Shown here: positions 1 to 7,978 of the stretch, one piece after another
Position numbering within the stretch: position 1 is the stretch's first letter
Layout of the letters: every line of letters starts with the position of its first letter
NCBI GenBank assembly: GCA_013287095.1
Contig: JABDEJ010000038.1
Location: forward strand, 1,723-21,891
From: Bacteroidota bacterium
Lineage (GTDB): Bacteria > Bacteroidota > Bacteroidia > CAILMK01
Direction: 5' to 3'
DNA length: 20,169 nucleotides
The notes under the pieces: model-generated
Database searches by the model: none
Seen by the model: the letters and a program-made list of their open reading frames with translations, nothing else
Told to the model about the DNA's origin: nothing
Program-made: the position numbers and the translations under genes

Positions 1-145
1 GACAATATCCAGCCTCCAAAAGGAAGCAAACCAATACAAAATTATCATTTCGTCATTTATAAAGCCATGTTCGTCACAATAATTTCAAAGGCATTTATAG
101 CTAGGGTAATTTCGTGGCTGGATTAAAATAAAAAGGGACAAAACA

Positions 146-601
146 ATGAGCAGGAAGTTTCAAATACTTCTAATAGACGATAACCCGATTGATGTAATGG
201 TATTGAAAAAGACTTTTTTCAATCTTAATGCTGATTGCTCATTTACGGAATTTGATGATGCTGAAAAGGCTTTATCGTACTTACAGGTTCTTAAAGAAGA
301 AAATAATGATTCGCTTCCCGATATTATCATAAGCGACCTTATCCTGCCCAAGATGTCAGGCAATGAACTACTTGCGGCTCTGAAAATTGACGACACTTTT
401 AAATCCATTCCATTCGTTATGTTTACCAATTCAAGTTCAGAAATGGATGTGAAAAAGGCATATAGTCATAACGTGAACAGTTATATTGTAAAGCCCTTGA
501 GCCTGAATATCTACAAAGAAACCATCCGGTCGTTCTGGAATTTCTGGGCCAATTCTGTGAGGTTGCCTGATCACCAGGTCATGGCTAACAGGGTCGCCTA
601 A
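146..601 (+). CDS. Single-domain response regulator (receiver domain only)
   Basis: A 151-residue protein that is almost entirely a CheY-like receiver domain. Visible landmarks are the acidic pair D11-D12 (LLIDDNP), the phospho-acceptor D64 in IIISDLILPKMSG, the switch residue T94 (FVMFTNSS) and the conserved lysine K116 in the YIVKP motif. No DNA-binding or enzymatic output domain follows; the C-terminus is about 20 residues rich in W and F. Receivers of this layout (Rcp1-like) receive phosphate from a hybrid or phytochrome-type histidine kinase and act by protein contact in the cytoplasm. No kinase gene lies next to it, so the partner is unknown. The ATG at 146 is preceded by an A-rich stretch with a weak GGGA. 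The family assignment is secure; the pathway is not. Confidence 0.93.
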   Translation: MSRKFQILLIDDNPIDVMVLKKTFFNLNADCSFTEFDDAEKALSYLQVLKEENNDSLPDIIISDLILPKMSGNELLAALKIDDTFKSIPFVMFTNSSSEMDVKKAYSHNVNSYIVKPLSLNIYKETIRSFWNFWANSVRLPDHQVMANRVA

Positions 602-618
602 CCATATATTTCAAACGA

Positions 619-643
619 ATGCCCGGTCATTGGCATAATTTTT
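619..643 (+). terminator. Weak hairpin plus T-run after the receiver gene
   Basis: ATGCC (619-623) can pair with GGCAT (632-636) and is followed by AATTTTTG. The stem is only 5 bp, so this is a tentative rho-independent terminator for the receiver gene. Confidence 0.25.
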
Positions 644-678
644 GAAGCATTATTGGTATTCCGTTTGTTAAATCCATG

Positions 679-686
679 TAAATTTG
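679..686 (+). promoter_or_regulatory. Candidate -7 box (TAAATTTG) for the thioredoxin-like gene
   Basis: TAAATTTG fits the Bacteroidota -7 consensus TAnnTTTG. A TTG lies at 653-655 with a 23-base spacer, slightly long for the -33 element. If this promoter is used, transcription starts near 693, which rules out the upstream TTG codon at 684 and favours the ATG at 723. Confidence 0.35.
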
Positions 687-722
687 AACAGTTTTATGGA
701 TCAAAATAAATTTCGTTTCGCT

Positions 723-1211
723 ATGAAAAAATATGCCTTTTTCCTCCTGATCTTGCTCATCGAAGCTAGTTTTACTTCGTTTAAAATTAAGCCTAAAGAT
801 GCAGAGCTTAAATGGTATGACTGGAACGAAGGCTATAAATTAGCGGCAAAAAAGAACAAACTCGTTCTGGTGGATATCTATACAAGCTGGTGCAGTTGGT
901 GCAAGAGAATGGACCATGATACCTATTCCGATGCCGGAATCCTGAATCAGATTAACAAGGATTTTATTCCTGTAAAATTCAATCCGGAAGAAAAGAATAT
1001 CGTTTACAAAGTAGATACCAATAGCCTCAATGGTCCGCAATTGCTGAATCTTCTTACAAATTATCAGCCAAGCGGTTATCCGACTATTGTTGTTTTATAT
1101 CCCAAAAAGAATACAGTTCTTTTATCACAAGCCGGCTATCAAACTGCAGTGCAGTTCAAGCAAACGCTTGAAAATGTGGTTGCGGCCAAGGATGTAAAGA
1201 AGGATAACTAA
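723..1211 (+). CDS. Secreted thioredoxin-family protein
   Basis: A thioredoxin-fold protein of 162 residues from the ATG at 723. I chose this start because it opens directly on a signal sequence (MKKYAFFLLILLIEASFTSF); the frame also reads from a TTG at 684, but that would put 13 extra residues before the signal. The redox motif is C57-S-W-C60 in DIYTSWCSWCKRMD, with the cis-proline loop in GYPTIVV further on. The aromatic, positively charged surround (WCSWCKRM) is typical of the DUF255/thioredoxin_7 type of thiol-disulfide protein. It probably works in the periplasm or attached to the membrane, reducing or exchanging disulfides; the substrate cannot be told. A 98-base gap separates it from rlmD, so co-transcription is possible but not shown. 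Confidence 0.88.
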   Translation: MKKYAFFLLILLIEASFTSFKIKPKDAELKWYDWNEGYKLAAKKNKLVLVDIYTSWCSWCKRMDHDTYSDAGILNQINKDFIPVKFNPEEKNIVYKVDTNSLNGPQLLNLLTNYQPSGYPTIVVLYPKKNTVLLSQAGYQTAVQFKQTLENVVAAKDVKKDN

Positions 1212-1309
1212 TCCGGATTTCTGGTCTGGATAGTTTTCAATTGCCGTATCAAACAAATTGACGGTGGTTTATTATCGATTTTAACTCAATTCCTTAATTT
1301 AAACAGCTT

Positions 1310-2713
1310 TTGCGCCATCAAAAAAATTATCCCCTGCTCGAACAGGTTGAAGTGGTTGATGTAGGTGCAAAGGGGAAAAATATCGCAAAAAAAGGCGCAC
1401 TTGTTATCCTGGTAGACAATGCAGTTCCCGGAGATATTTGTGACATCCAGGTTTATAAAAAGAAGAAAGGCCTTGCAGAAGGCAAAGCTGTCCATTTTCA
1501 TAAATATTCCGAAGACAGGATTGAGCCGGTTTGCAGTCACTTTGACAGTTGCGGTGGTTGTTCCAGGCAAAACATCAATTATCAAAAGCAGCTTTTTTTC
1601 AAACAGAAATCCGTCGAAGATGCTCTGACCCGGATAGGGAAATTGACATTCCCTAAAATAAACCCGATCATTGGTTCCGTTAAAACGGAATATTACAGGA
1701 ACAGGCTCGATTATGCCTTTTCATCCAAAAGATGGCTTTCGCAGGATGAAATGAATAAGGAAAACCGGACTGAAGAACCGGGTCTGGGGTTTCATATTTC
1801 GGGCAGGTTTGATAAGGTTCTGGATATTAAAAGATGCTATTTGCAGGCAGATCCGTCAAACCAGATCAGGCTGGCCATTAAGGAGTTTGCCCTTGCAAAC
1901 GATTATTCTTTTTTTGATCTGCGAAATCAGTCAGGGTCACTTCGTTCGCTTATTATCAGAACTTCGTCTTCAGGGGATATCATGGTCATTCTCATTTTTT
2001 ACAAGGAAGAACAAGGCCGGATCAATCAAATGATGGATTTCATTAAATCAATCTTCCCATCTATTTCTTCCCTCTACTATGTGGTAAATCCTAAGGCAAA
2101 TGACACCGTTTATGACCAGGAGCATTTCCTTTATTATGGCAGCGCGCATTTGAGGGAAAACTATGGTGGACTGGTATTCAGCGCGGGCCCAAAATCATTT
2201 TTTCAGACCAATTCAGAGCAGGCGGGGGTCTTGTACAATACAGTTTTAGAAATGGCTGACCTTAAGAAAGATGACGTTGTGTATGACCTATATACGGGGG
2301 TTGGCAGTATCGCGCTTCAGGCTTCACGTCATTGCAAGAAAGTGATTGGTATAGAAACAGTTGCGGAAGCTATTGACTTTGCAAAACAAAATGCCATTGG
2401 CAATGCAATAAATAATGTGGATTTTTTTGCCGGCGATGTAAGAGATGTTTTGAATGATGAATTTATTGCGCATCATGGTCGCCCGGATGTTATTATCACC
2501 GATCCGCCAAGGAATGGGATGGATCTTCCGGTCGTGAATAAAATTCTTGAAATAGCTCCTCAAAAAATCGTTTATATAAGTTGCAACCCTGCCACCCAGG
2601 CACGGGACCTGGAACTCATGAAGGGGCAATATGAGATAAAATCTGTTCAGCCAGTGGACATGTTTCCGCATACCTGGCATGTGGAGAATATTGTGGTTTT
2701 GGAGAGGATATAG
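1310..2713 (+). CDS. rlmD: 23S rRNA (uracil-1939-C5)-methyltransferase RlmD
   Basis: A 467-residue member of the TrmA/RumA family, which uses S-adenosylmethionine to methylate C5 of a uracil in 23S rRNA. Order of parts: TRAM RNA-binding domain (about 8-65); iron-sulfur cysteines C75, C81, C84 (C-x5-C-x2-C) plus C176; central RNA-recognition region; and a Rossmann methyltransferase domain with the cofactor motif DLYTGVGSIAL (326-336), DPPRNG (398-403), catalytic nucleophile C425 in ISCNPATQARDL and the proposed base E459 in HVEN. All key residues are present and the length is normal. An in-frame TAA at 1295-1297 leaves TTG at 1310 as the only start that preserves the TRAM domain; the GTG at 1352 would cut into it. 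The paralogue RlmC is a less likely alternative because the Fe-S/TRAM layout fits RlmD. Confidence 0.92.
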   Translation: MRHQKNYPLLEQVEVVDVGAKGKNIAKKGALVILVDNAVPGDICDIQVYKKKKGLAEGKAVHFHKYSEDRIEPVCSHFDSCGGCSRQNINYQKQLFFKQKSVEDALTRIGKLTFPKINPIIGSVKTEYYRNRLDYAFSSKRWLSQDEMNKENRTEEPGLGFHISGRFDKVLDIKRCYLQADPSNQIRLAIKEFALANDYSFFDLRNQSGSLRSLIIRTSSSGDIMVILIFYKEEQGRINQMMDFIKSIFPSISSLYYVVNPKANDTVYDQEHFLYYGSAHLRENYGGLVFSAGPKSFFQTNSEQAGVLYNTVLEMADLKKDDVVYDLYTGVGSIALQASRHCKKVIGIETVAEAIDFAKQNAIGNAINNVDFFAGDVRDVLNDEFIAHHGRPDVIITDPPRNGMDLPVVNKILEIAPQKIVYISCNPATQARDLELMKGQYEIKSVQPVDMFPHTWHVENIVVLERI

Positions 2714-2719
2714 GTAAGG

Positions 2720-2767
2720 GAAGGCCTGAAGGGCCGGAATATATCAGCACAGGGTAAAGCCCTGTGC
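2720..2767 (+). repeat. REP-like two-hairpin element, copy A
   Basis: Two short hairpins in a row: GGCC-TGAAG-GGCC, then after the spacer GGAATATATCA the 8-bp stem GCACAGGG (2747-2754) / CCCTGTGC (2760-2767) around TAAAG. It matches copy C (2848-2893) read on the other strand, with paired changes in both stems. The type resembles the extragenic palindromes common in Bacteroidota genomes. Confidence 0.75.
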
Positions 2768-2790
2768 ATTAACCAAAACCTAGTCTACTA

Positions 2791-2811
2791 AGGCCTGAAA
2801 GGCCGTAATAA
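2791..2811 (+). repeat. REP-like element, partial copy B
   Basis: AGGCCTGAAAGGCCGTAATA repeats the first hairpin of copy A (GGCC-TGAAA-GGCC) and the start of its spacer. The second hairpin is missing, so this is a truncated copy in the same orientation as A. Confidence 0.65.
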
Positions 2812-2847
2812 ATTCTTTGGGTATATGTCGAAGAATTCATCTCAGTT

Positions 2848-2893
2848 CGAGGGGCTACACCCCTCGCTGATGTATTCCGCCCTTTCAGGGCTA
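2848..2893 (-). repeat. REP-like two-hairpin element, copy C (inverted)
   Basis: CGAGGGG (2848-2854) pairs perfectly with CCCCTCG (2860-2866) around CTACA, and GCCC (2879-2882) with GGGC (2888-2891) around TTTCA. Read on the minus strand, the order hairpin / GGAATACATCAG / hairpin is the same as in copy A, so A and C form a head-to-head pair between two convergent genes. It may also end transcripts from either side. Confidence 0.75.
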
Positions 2894-2905
2894 AGCACTA
2901 AAATT

Positions 2906-4006
2906 TTAAATTGTTAGCGTCCCCTTTCTGTCAATTTTGCCTGTTCTGGTCAACAGAATTTTATCCAAAAACATTATCTTTTTCGGCACTTCATACTTGT
3001 CCAAGAGCATTGATAATTGATCATTAAAATAATTGATCATTTCTTTCTTCCAACGATCGCCCTCAATAATCAGAACCAGTTTTTCGCCAAGTTTTTCATC
3101 CGGTATTCCCACAGCAAAAAAAAGAGGGTTCAGATCAAGTGATGAAAAGACCTGACCGCAAATAGCTTCAATCTTTTCCAATTGGATCTTGACGCCGCCA
3201 GAATTGATAATATTATCTGCCCTGCCTATCAATATAAAAGCCCCATCTGATTGAATTTCTGCAAGATCATTGGTAATGAGAGGCTTATTATTTGTTAAGT
3301 AAGAGCTAATGATCAGGCATCCTCGCGGATCCAATGAAATGGCAACTCTGGGCATAGGTGTGTAAGATGCAGATTTAAGATCACCGTTTATACGTCTCGT
3401 AGCCACATGGGTATAGGTTTCTGTCATGGAATAGGTGTGAAAAACAGGAACATCCAGCACTTGCAATTTTTCTTCCAATGATGCCGATAAAGCAGCCCCA
3501 CCGACAAGGATTGCCTTCATTTTATTCATCATTTTAACAGCATGAGAGTCATTTAGCATTGTTTCCATTTGAATCGGGACAAAGGCTGCGAAATCTATTT
3601 TCACATGATCGGAAATATCTGCCAAAGGATTAGAAATTTGAGGGGCCATCACAAGGTTGCAATCATTTACAATGGCCCGCATCACCATCATGAACCCCGC
3701 TATATAATGCAGTCCCAGGCAGCACAAAAGTGTATCACCTGGCATCAAACCAAAGCTATTTGCCGTTTGCAAGGCACTGTATTCTATCTTGTCCTGTTCA
3801 AGGGTAATACGTTTGGGTTTTCCTGTGGAACCAGAGGTTTGAATTTCAAAAAAGGGCGTACCTTCAAGCCAATCAATGATCAATGCCGCGGCAGGTTGCA
3901 ATTCCACGGGCAATGTATTCATCGTTTTTGCATTCAGCAAACTGAAAGCAGTAGAGAAGCCATCCTGATTTATTAATTTCGGCATTGTAAAACTAAGATG
4001 GTTCAA
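2906..4006 (-). CDS. menE: o-Succinylbenzoate-CoA ligase-like AMP-binding enzyme (MenE)
   Basis: An adenylate-forming ligase of 366 residues. Visible core motifs: the ATP-binding A3 loop TSGSTGKPK (57-65), A5 YSMTETYTH (192-200), the A7/A8 hinge GRADNIINSGGVKI (261-274) and the C-terminal catalytic lysine K357 in RTGKIDRKG. It lacks about 80-100 N-terminal residues compared with the E. coli enzyme (about 450 residues), but such short MenE proteins are, from memory, usual in Bacteroidota. MenE joins CoA to o-succinylbenzoate in menaquinone synthesis. No other men gene is in the window, so the substrate rests on family likeness; another small acyl-CoA ligase is possible. It is transcribed away from dxs, with 161 bases between the starts. 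The ATG at 4006 is used; M8 is an alternative. Confidence 0.8.
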   Translation of the reverse strand: MNHLSFTMPKLINQDGFSTAFSLLNAKTMNTLPVELQPAAALIIDWLEGTPFFEIQTSGSTGKPKRITLEQDKIEYSALQTANSFGLMPGDTLLCCLGLHYIAGFMMVMRAIVNDCNLVMAPQISNPLADISDHVKIDFAAFVPIQMETMLNDSHAVKMMNKMKAILVGGAALSASLEEKLQVLDVPVFHTYSMTETYTHVATRRINGDLKSASYTPMPRVAISLDPRGCLIISSYLTNNKPLITNDLAEIQSDGAFILIGRADNIINSGGVKIQLEKIEAICGQVFSSLDLNPLFFAVGIPDEKLGEKLVLIIEGDRWKKEMINYFNDQLSMLLDKYEVPKKIMFLDKILLTRTGKIDRKGTLTI

Positions 4007-4050
4007 ATATCGTATTTGCTAAGGACAACGCATTATAATCGTGGTTTACC

Positions 4051-4078
4051 CACTAACCCCTAAATCCTAACCCCTGAT
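4051..4078. repeat. Degenerate 7-base-period tract
   Basis: Four successive heptamers, CACTAAC-CCCTAAA-TCCTAAC-CCCTGAT, lie in the gap between menE and dxs. Similar tracts occur at 9140, 16280 and 18351. Confidence 0.6.
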
Positions 4079-4096
4079 AACTGTCATATAAATAAA

Positions 4097-4129
4097 TTTG
4101 AACCTGATTATTCATTATGTTTATCTTTG
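4097..4129 (+). promoter_or_regulatory. Promoter of dxs (Bacteroidota -33/-7 type)
   Basis: TTTG at 4097-4100, a 21-base spacer and TATCTTTG at 4122-4129 match the Bacteroidota housekeeping promoter (TTTG / TAnnTTTG). Transcription would begin near 4136, giving a leader of about 32 bases before the ATG at 4168. This is the best promoter in the window. Confidence 0.7.
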
Positions 4130-4167
4130 TAAGTTTAAATCTTAGTCGAAAAATATTAGAATCCTGA

Positions 4168-6102
4168 ATGTCCTTTAAAATAAAGCCGGGAAAACTCCTC
4201 GGAAAAATAAATTCTCCTGAAGACCTTAAAAAGCTCTCCATAGAGCAATTGCCGCAGGTTTGCCAGGAACTCAGGCAGTATATCATTGATGTGGTGTCGG
4301 TTTATGGCGGGCATTTCGGGGCCAGTCTGGGCGTAGTGGAAATGACTGTGGCCATGCATTATGTGTTCGATACGCCGTATGACCAATTGGTATGGGATGT
4401 AGGGCACCAGGCTTATGGACATAAGATATTGACCGGCAGGCGCGATGATTTTTATACGAACCGTAAATACAATGGTATAGCAGGCTTCCCTAAACGCAGC
4501 GAAAGCGAATATGATACTTTTGGCGTAGGCCATTCTTCTACCTCTATTTCAGCTGCGTTGGGCATGGCTCAGGCATCTTTAATGAAGGGTGAAAAAGACA
4601 GGCAGCATATTGCGGTCATCGGTGATGGGGCCATGACAGCCGGAATTGCTTTTGAGGGGCTTAACAATGCTGGGGCATCAAAAACGAACCTGATTGTGGT
4701 ACTCAATGACAATGCAATGTCTATTGACCCCAATGTGGGCGCATTGAAAGACTATTTGATGGATATTACGACTTCAGCAGCATATAACCGTTTCAGGGAT
4801 GAGTGCTGGAGGGCATTGGGTAAAATCGGGAAGATCGGTAACAATGGCCAGAAACTGGCATCGAAGATAGAGCACAGCATTAAATCATTGTTCCTTTCAA
4901 AAAGTAATTTTTTCGAAAGCCTTAATTTCAGATATTTCGGTCCTACCGATGGACATGATGTGGTACGTTTGGTTGGTATTTTCGAAGACCTGAAACATAT
5001 TCCAGGACCTAAATTATTGCATGTTCGCACCGTTAAAGGCAAAGGCTTTAAACAAGCCGAAGAAGACCAGACCAAATGGCATTCACCCGGCCTTTTTGAT
5101 AAGATTACAGGTGAGATTTTTAAGAAAACCAATGCGGCACCCAAGCCACCTAAATACCAGGATGTTTTCGGAAATACCATTGTAGAATTGGCAAAGCAAA
5201 ATCCTAAAATTGTTGGGGTTACACCCGCTATGCCTTCAGGTTCATCTATGAATATCATGATGAAAGAAATGCCTGACAGGGCTTTTGATGTGGGTATCGC
5301 AGAACAACATGCCGTGACCTTCTCAGCAGGTATGGCCACACAGGGTTTTATACCTTTTTGCAATATTTACTCAACATTCATGCAGCGGGCATACGACCAG
5401 GTGATCCATGATGTATGCATCCAGAACCTGAACGTGGTATTTACCATGGATAGGGGAGGACTTGTAGGGGCAGATGGCCCTACACATCAGGGTGCATTCG
5501 ATTTGGCTTATATGCGATTGTTGCCCAACATGATCGTATCAGCTCCTATGAATGAAGAAGAACTCAGGGACCTGATGTTTACAGCCCAGCAGGATGATAT
5601 GGGACCATTCTCAATCAGGTATCCACGTGGTGAAGGCGTGATGGTTGACTGGAAACAACCCATGAAGGCATTGGAAGTTGGCAAGGGCCGGATGATCTGT
5701 AATGGAAATGATATTGCTATTCTCAGTATAGGAACCATAGGAAACCATGTTGTAAAAGCCTGTGAAATATTAGACCTGAATGAAATAAGCGCCGCACACT
5801 ATGACATGCGCTTTGTGAAACCATTGGATGAAGAATTGCTGCGCAACGTTTTTAACAGGTTCAAAAAAATAATCACGATAGAGGATGGCTGCCTCATGGG
5901 TGGCTTTGGCAGCGCCGTATTAGAGTGGGCCATGGACAATGGTTATCAGAATACAGAAATCCACCGCATGGGTATCCCGGATCAATTCATTGAGCAAGGC
6001 GAACCCAATGAACAATACCATGAAATTGGCTTACATCCTGAGGGGATTGTGAATGTCGTTCAGGACATGTTGGGCGTGAAGGTGAGGATGGAATCTATGT
6101 AA
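4168..6102 (+). CDS. dxs: 1-Deoxy-D-xylulose-5-phosphate synthase
   Basis: A full-length (644 residues) thiamine-diphosphate enzyme that condenses pyruvate with glyceraldehyde 3-phosphate, the first step of the MEP route to isoprenoids. Visible: H49 in GGHFGASLGVVE, H80 in DVGHQAYGHK, the GDG cofactor/Mg motif GDGAMTAG (152-159) with N182 downstream, the catalytic glutamate E379 in GIAEQHAV, the DGPTHQG loop (436-442) with H440, and a transketolase C-terminal domain. These separate Dxs from transketolase and from E1 dehydrogenases. The ATG at 4168 begins MSFKIKPGKLL and sits about 32 bases after the predicted transcription start. Its product also supplies the side-chain precursors of menaquinone, which makes the divergent menE neighbour sensible. 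It converges with the next gene, with 2 bases between the stops. Confidence 0.97.
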   Translation: MSFKIKPGKLLGKINSPEDLKKLSIEQLPQVCQELRQYIIDVVSVYGGHFGASLGVVEMTVAMHYVFDTPYDQLVWDVGHQAYGHKILTGRRDDFYTNRKYNGIAGFPKRSESEYDTFGVGHSSTSISAALGMAQASLMKGEKDRQHIAVIGDGAMTAGIAFEGLNNAGASKTNLIVVLNDNAMSIDPNVGALKDYLMDITTSAAYNRFRDECWRALGKIGKIGNNGQKLASKIEHSIKSLFLSKSNFFESLNFRYFGPTDGHDVVRLVGIFEDLKHIPGPKLLHVRTVKGKGFKQAEEDQTKWHSPGLFDKITGEIFKKTNAAPKPPKYQDVFGNTIVELAKQNPKIVGVTPAMPSGSSMNIMMKEMPDRAFDVGIAEQHAVTFSAGMATQGFIPFCNIYSTFMQRAYDQVIHDVCIQNLNVVFTMDRGGLVGADGPTHQGAFDLAYMRLLPNMIVSAPMNEEELRDLMFTAQQDDMGPFSIRYPRGEGVMVDWKQPMKALEVGKGRMICNGNDIAILSIGTIGNHVVKACEILDLNEISAAHYDMRFVKPLDEELLRNVFNRFKKIITIEDGCLMGGFGSAVLEWAMDNGYQNTEIHRMGIPDQFIEQGEPNEQYHEIGLHPEGIVNVVQDMLGVKVRMESM

Positions 6103-6104
6103 AA

Positions 6105-6626
6105 TTATATGCTGAATTGTTGTGGCGGAGTATAGTGAGATACAATAATTTTCAAAAGAGACAAAATCCCAGGAGCATTTCTATCTTTCATATCTCTTAT
6201 AAAAGCCTCGAATTTTCTGTCTCTCTGGATGCTATCATGGGTGGTAATCTTTTTTAACTCCCTTAAATCTTCTGGGAATCCATAATTGCTGATTTTAACC
6301 CCAACTGAACTTGCTTGTTGCAAGAGCCATTTTTCCACCGCAGGCTTTATTAAAATGATATGCTGGTTGGTATTTGGTTTCTGCTTGTGAAAGACATGGT
6401 TTTCAGAATTGATTTCCTCAAATTCATCAAAATAATGGGGCACATTTTGCTTATCAAAATCGGTCAAGCCAATCAGCACAGCATGATAGTTTTTTCCTTT
6501 GGCCTGAAGAGCTTTTGCAACCTTACTGTTGTTATCTGCTTTAGCTATATGCCTTCTTTGTATACCTAAAGCCAAAAGAAGCGCCGTATCGGCATTACAT
6601 TCCGGTATAAACTCAGTTACACTCAT
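6105..6626 (-). CDS. Small protein coupled to the ATPase gene; possible TOPRIM-like fold
   Basis: A 173-residue protein I cannot place in a named family. An acidic pattern suggests a TOPRIM-like metal site: E9 after the first strand (TEFIPECNADT), D56-x-D58 after a hydrophobic strand (AVLIGLTDFDK), then E98 in ILIKPAVEKWL. The C-terminal half is basic and helical (LRELKKITTHDSIQRDRKFEA). TOPRIM proteins bind metal and cut or join nucleic acid, but this reading comes from spacing only. Its ATG lies 5 bases after the stop of the ATPase gene, so the two are almost certainly co-transcribed and probably translationally coupled. That arrangement resembles ATPase plus TOPRIM or effector pairs in phage defence (OLD/Gabija, PARIS, RloA-RloB). 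It could instead be an effector of another fold. Confidence 0.6.
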   Translation of the reverse strand: MSVTEFIPECNADTALLLALGIQRRHIAKADNNSKVAKALQAKGKNYHAVLIGLTDFDKQNVPHYFDEFEEINSENHVFHKQKPNTNQHIILIKPAVEKWLLQQASSVGVKISNYGFPEDLRELKKITTHDSIQRDRKFEAFIRDMKDRNAPGILSLLKIIVSHYTPPQQFSI

Positions 6627-6631
6627 TGGGA

Positions 6632-7717
6632 CTATTTAAGTGTGGAAATAAACCGGTCTAGGTTAAAAAAAGCGTCAATACTATCATCAAGGATTTCCCT
6701 GAGTTCCTCATTTTCAAGCGCTCTTAGTTTCGTTTGGTAATTTTCAAAATAGGTTATAAAGACATTGAGGTTATCAAAGTTTGTTTCCTCGATGAGTGTG
6801 TTAAGCAAATATGGACTGTGAGTGGAAATGAAAAACTGGTTAGTCTGATCCATATTAATCCTTCTGGCAATGGTACTTATATATGGCGGAAAGGAATGTG
6901 TTTCAGGTTCTTCAAATATGATAGCTGCCGATGAATTGGATTCGATTGCAGCGAGATAAAAAATAATGCGCTGCAAAGTATCAGCCATCAGTTCAAATGG
7001 GTATTTGTAAACCCTCTTTTCTACTCGCTTTTGTATCTCGAACTCGTTTTTGTCAACATCAACGAGAAGTTCAAAGCCATACTCCTCGAAAAAACCCTGT
7101 ATTTCGTTGAATAGATTATTGTTATCTTGTAAAATAGTAGCTAAATTTCTTCCATCAGGAGGAAGCAGGAATGGACGGAAATTTTGGCTGAAGTTGATAT
7201 TGTTGGCGAATTGATAGTTTCTTATGAGAATATCATATTGTGCAACAGTTGAAGTAGTTGGATCACCGGTTCCGTCCTGCTTTAAAAAGAATCTTGCTTT
7301 TAATTTAGGAAGCAATTCATTTGGAATTTGATACCTTCCATTAGGCGCCCCATCATTCCTTATTATCTGTAGTTCATTTGGATACCCCGGATCACCGATG
7401 TAAAACTCATAATGAAATGGATTATGCTCTATAATATATGCTGCCTGAAAATCTACCACCCCACCTTTCAATTTTACTTCAATATTTTGCTTTGTAATGT
7501 TGTCATTAAATAGATTTTTCATGGTTTTAAGCCTGAGAAATTTGTTTATATCGAAACTATTAGCAATAGGAAAAGCAAACAGTGACAAAGCTTCAAGAAT
7601 ATTAGATTTGCCCACATTAGGTTTTCCAATAAAAACATTGACCTTCTTGCACTCAAAGTCCAGCTCTTTAATGGATTTGAAGTTCTTGATGGATACTGAC
7701 TGAATGATATTTTCCAT
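6632..7717 (-). CDS. AAA/ABC-type ATPase (OLD/SMC-like), first gene of a two-gene unit
   Basis: A 361-residue ATPase. Walker A is GKPNVGKSN (31-39) after the typical N-terminus IQSVSIKNFKSIKELDFECKKVNVFIG; Walker B is AIIFEEPETHSFP (265-277) with paired glutamates; the switch histidine is H300 in ISTHSPYLL. The signature region FELMADTLQRIIFYLAAIES (241-260) replaces the canonical LSGG with MADT, as in OLD-like proteins. The domain between the Walker motifs is short, with no long coiled coil, and there is no C-terminal nuclease domain; the possible effector is the next gene. Proteins of this class (COG1106/COG4637/AAA_21 type) often form defence or toxin systems. The ATG at 7717 follows a candidate -7 box at 7741-7748. 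The ATPase call is secure; the role is inferred. Confidence 0.88.
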   Translation of the reverse strand: MENIIQSVSIKNFKSIKELDFECKKVNVFIGKPNVGKSNILEALSLFAFPIANSFDINKFLRLKTMKNLFNDNITKQNIEVKLKGGVVDFQAAYIIEHNPFHYEFYIGDPGYPNELQIIRNDGAPNGRYQIPNELLPKLKARFFLKQDGTGDPTTSTVAQYDILIRNYQFANNINFSQNFRPFLLPPDGRNLATILQDNNNLFNEIQGFFEEYGFELLVDVDKNEFEIQKRVEKRVYKYPFELMADTLQRIIFYLAAIESNSSAAIIFEEPETHSFPPYISTIARRINMDQTNQFFISTHSPYLLNTLIEETNFDNLNVFITYFENYQTKLRALENEELREILDDSIDAFFNLDRFISTLK

Positions 7718-7740
7718 AACCTTTAGGCTTCTATTGAAGA

Positions 7741-7748
7741 CAAAATTA
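7741..7748 (-). promoter_or_regulatory. Candidate -7 box for the ATPase unit
   Basis: On the minus strand this reads TAATTTTG, a full match to TAnnTTTG, with transcription expected near 7734 and a leader of about 17 bases. I see no -33 TTG at the right distance. Confidence 0.4.
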
Positions 7749-7847
7749 GTTATTTCCGTATTGATTTATACATTTTACAGTTTCAGCCTATTAAGACAAT
7801 GCATTGCCTTGTCTCCACATCCCCAACGAACGAATATCCCCTCTTCC

Positions 7848-7877
7848 TTGTTTATTTAAGAAGTTTGCATATCTTTG
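7848..7877 (+). promoter_or_regulatory. Candidate promoter of the desaturase gene
   Basis: TTG at 7848-7850, a 19-base spacer and TATCTTTG at 7870-7877 fit the Bacteroidota promoter. Transcription from about 7884 would give a leader of roughly 155 bases that includes the palindrome at 7979-8000. Confidence 0.5.
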
Positions 7878-7978
7878 ATTTGGGTATGTAACAATATCAC
7901 ACAAGATCGGGGAAATTATTTATTTGTCTGGCCATAACCCTGGGCGATTCATTTATACTTTTTTAGACTGATATGAAT

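Noticed and set aside
7..123. Inverted repeat ATCCAGCC (7-14) / GGCTGGAT (116-123) around the upstream region of the receiver gene
   Set aside because: Only 8 bp with about 100 bases between; easily a chance event and no other structure supports it.
3569..3976. 135-codon plus-strand open frame inside menE
   Set aside because: Antisense to a conserved enzyme, with low-complexity H/C-rich content and no family signs; a shadow frame.
4752..5363. 203-codon minus-strand open frame inside dxs
   Set aside because: Complementary to conserved Dxs motifs; it only reflects codon bias of the real gene.
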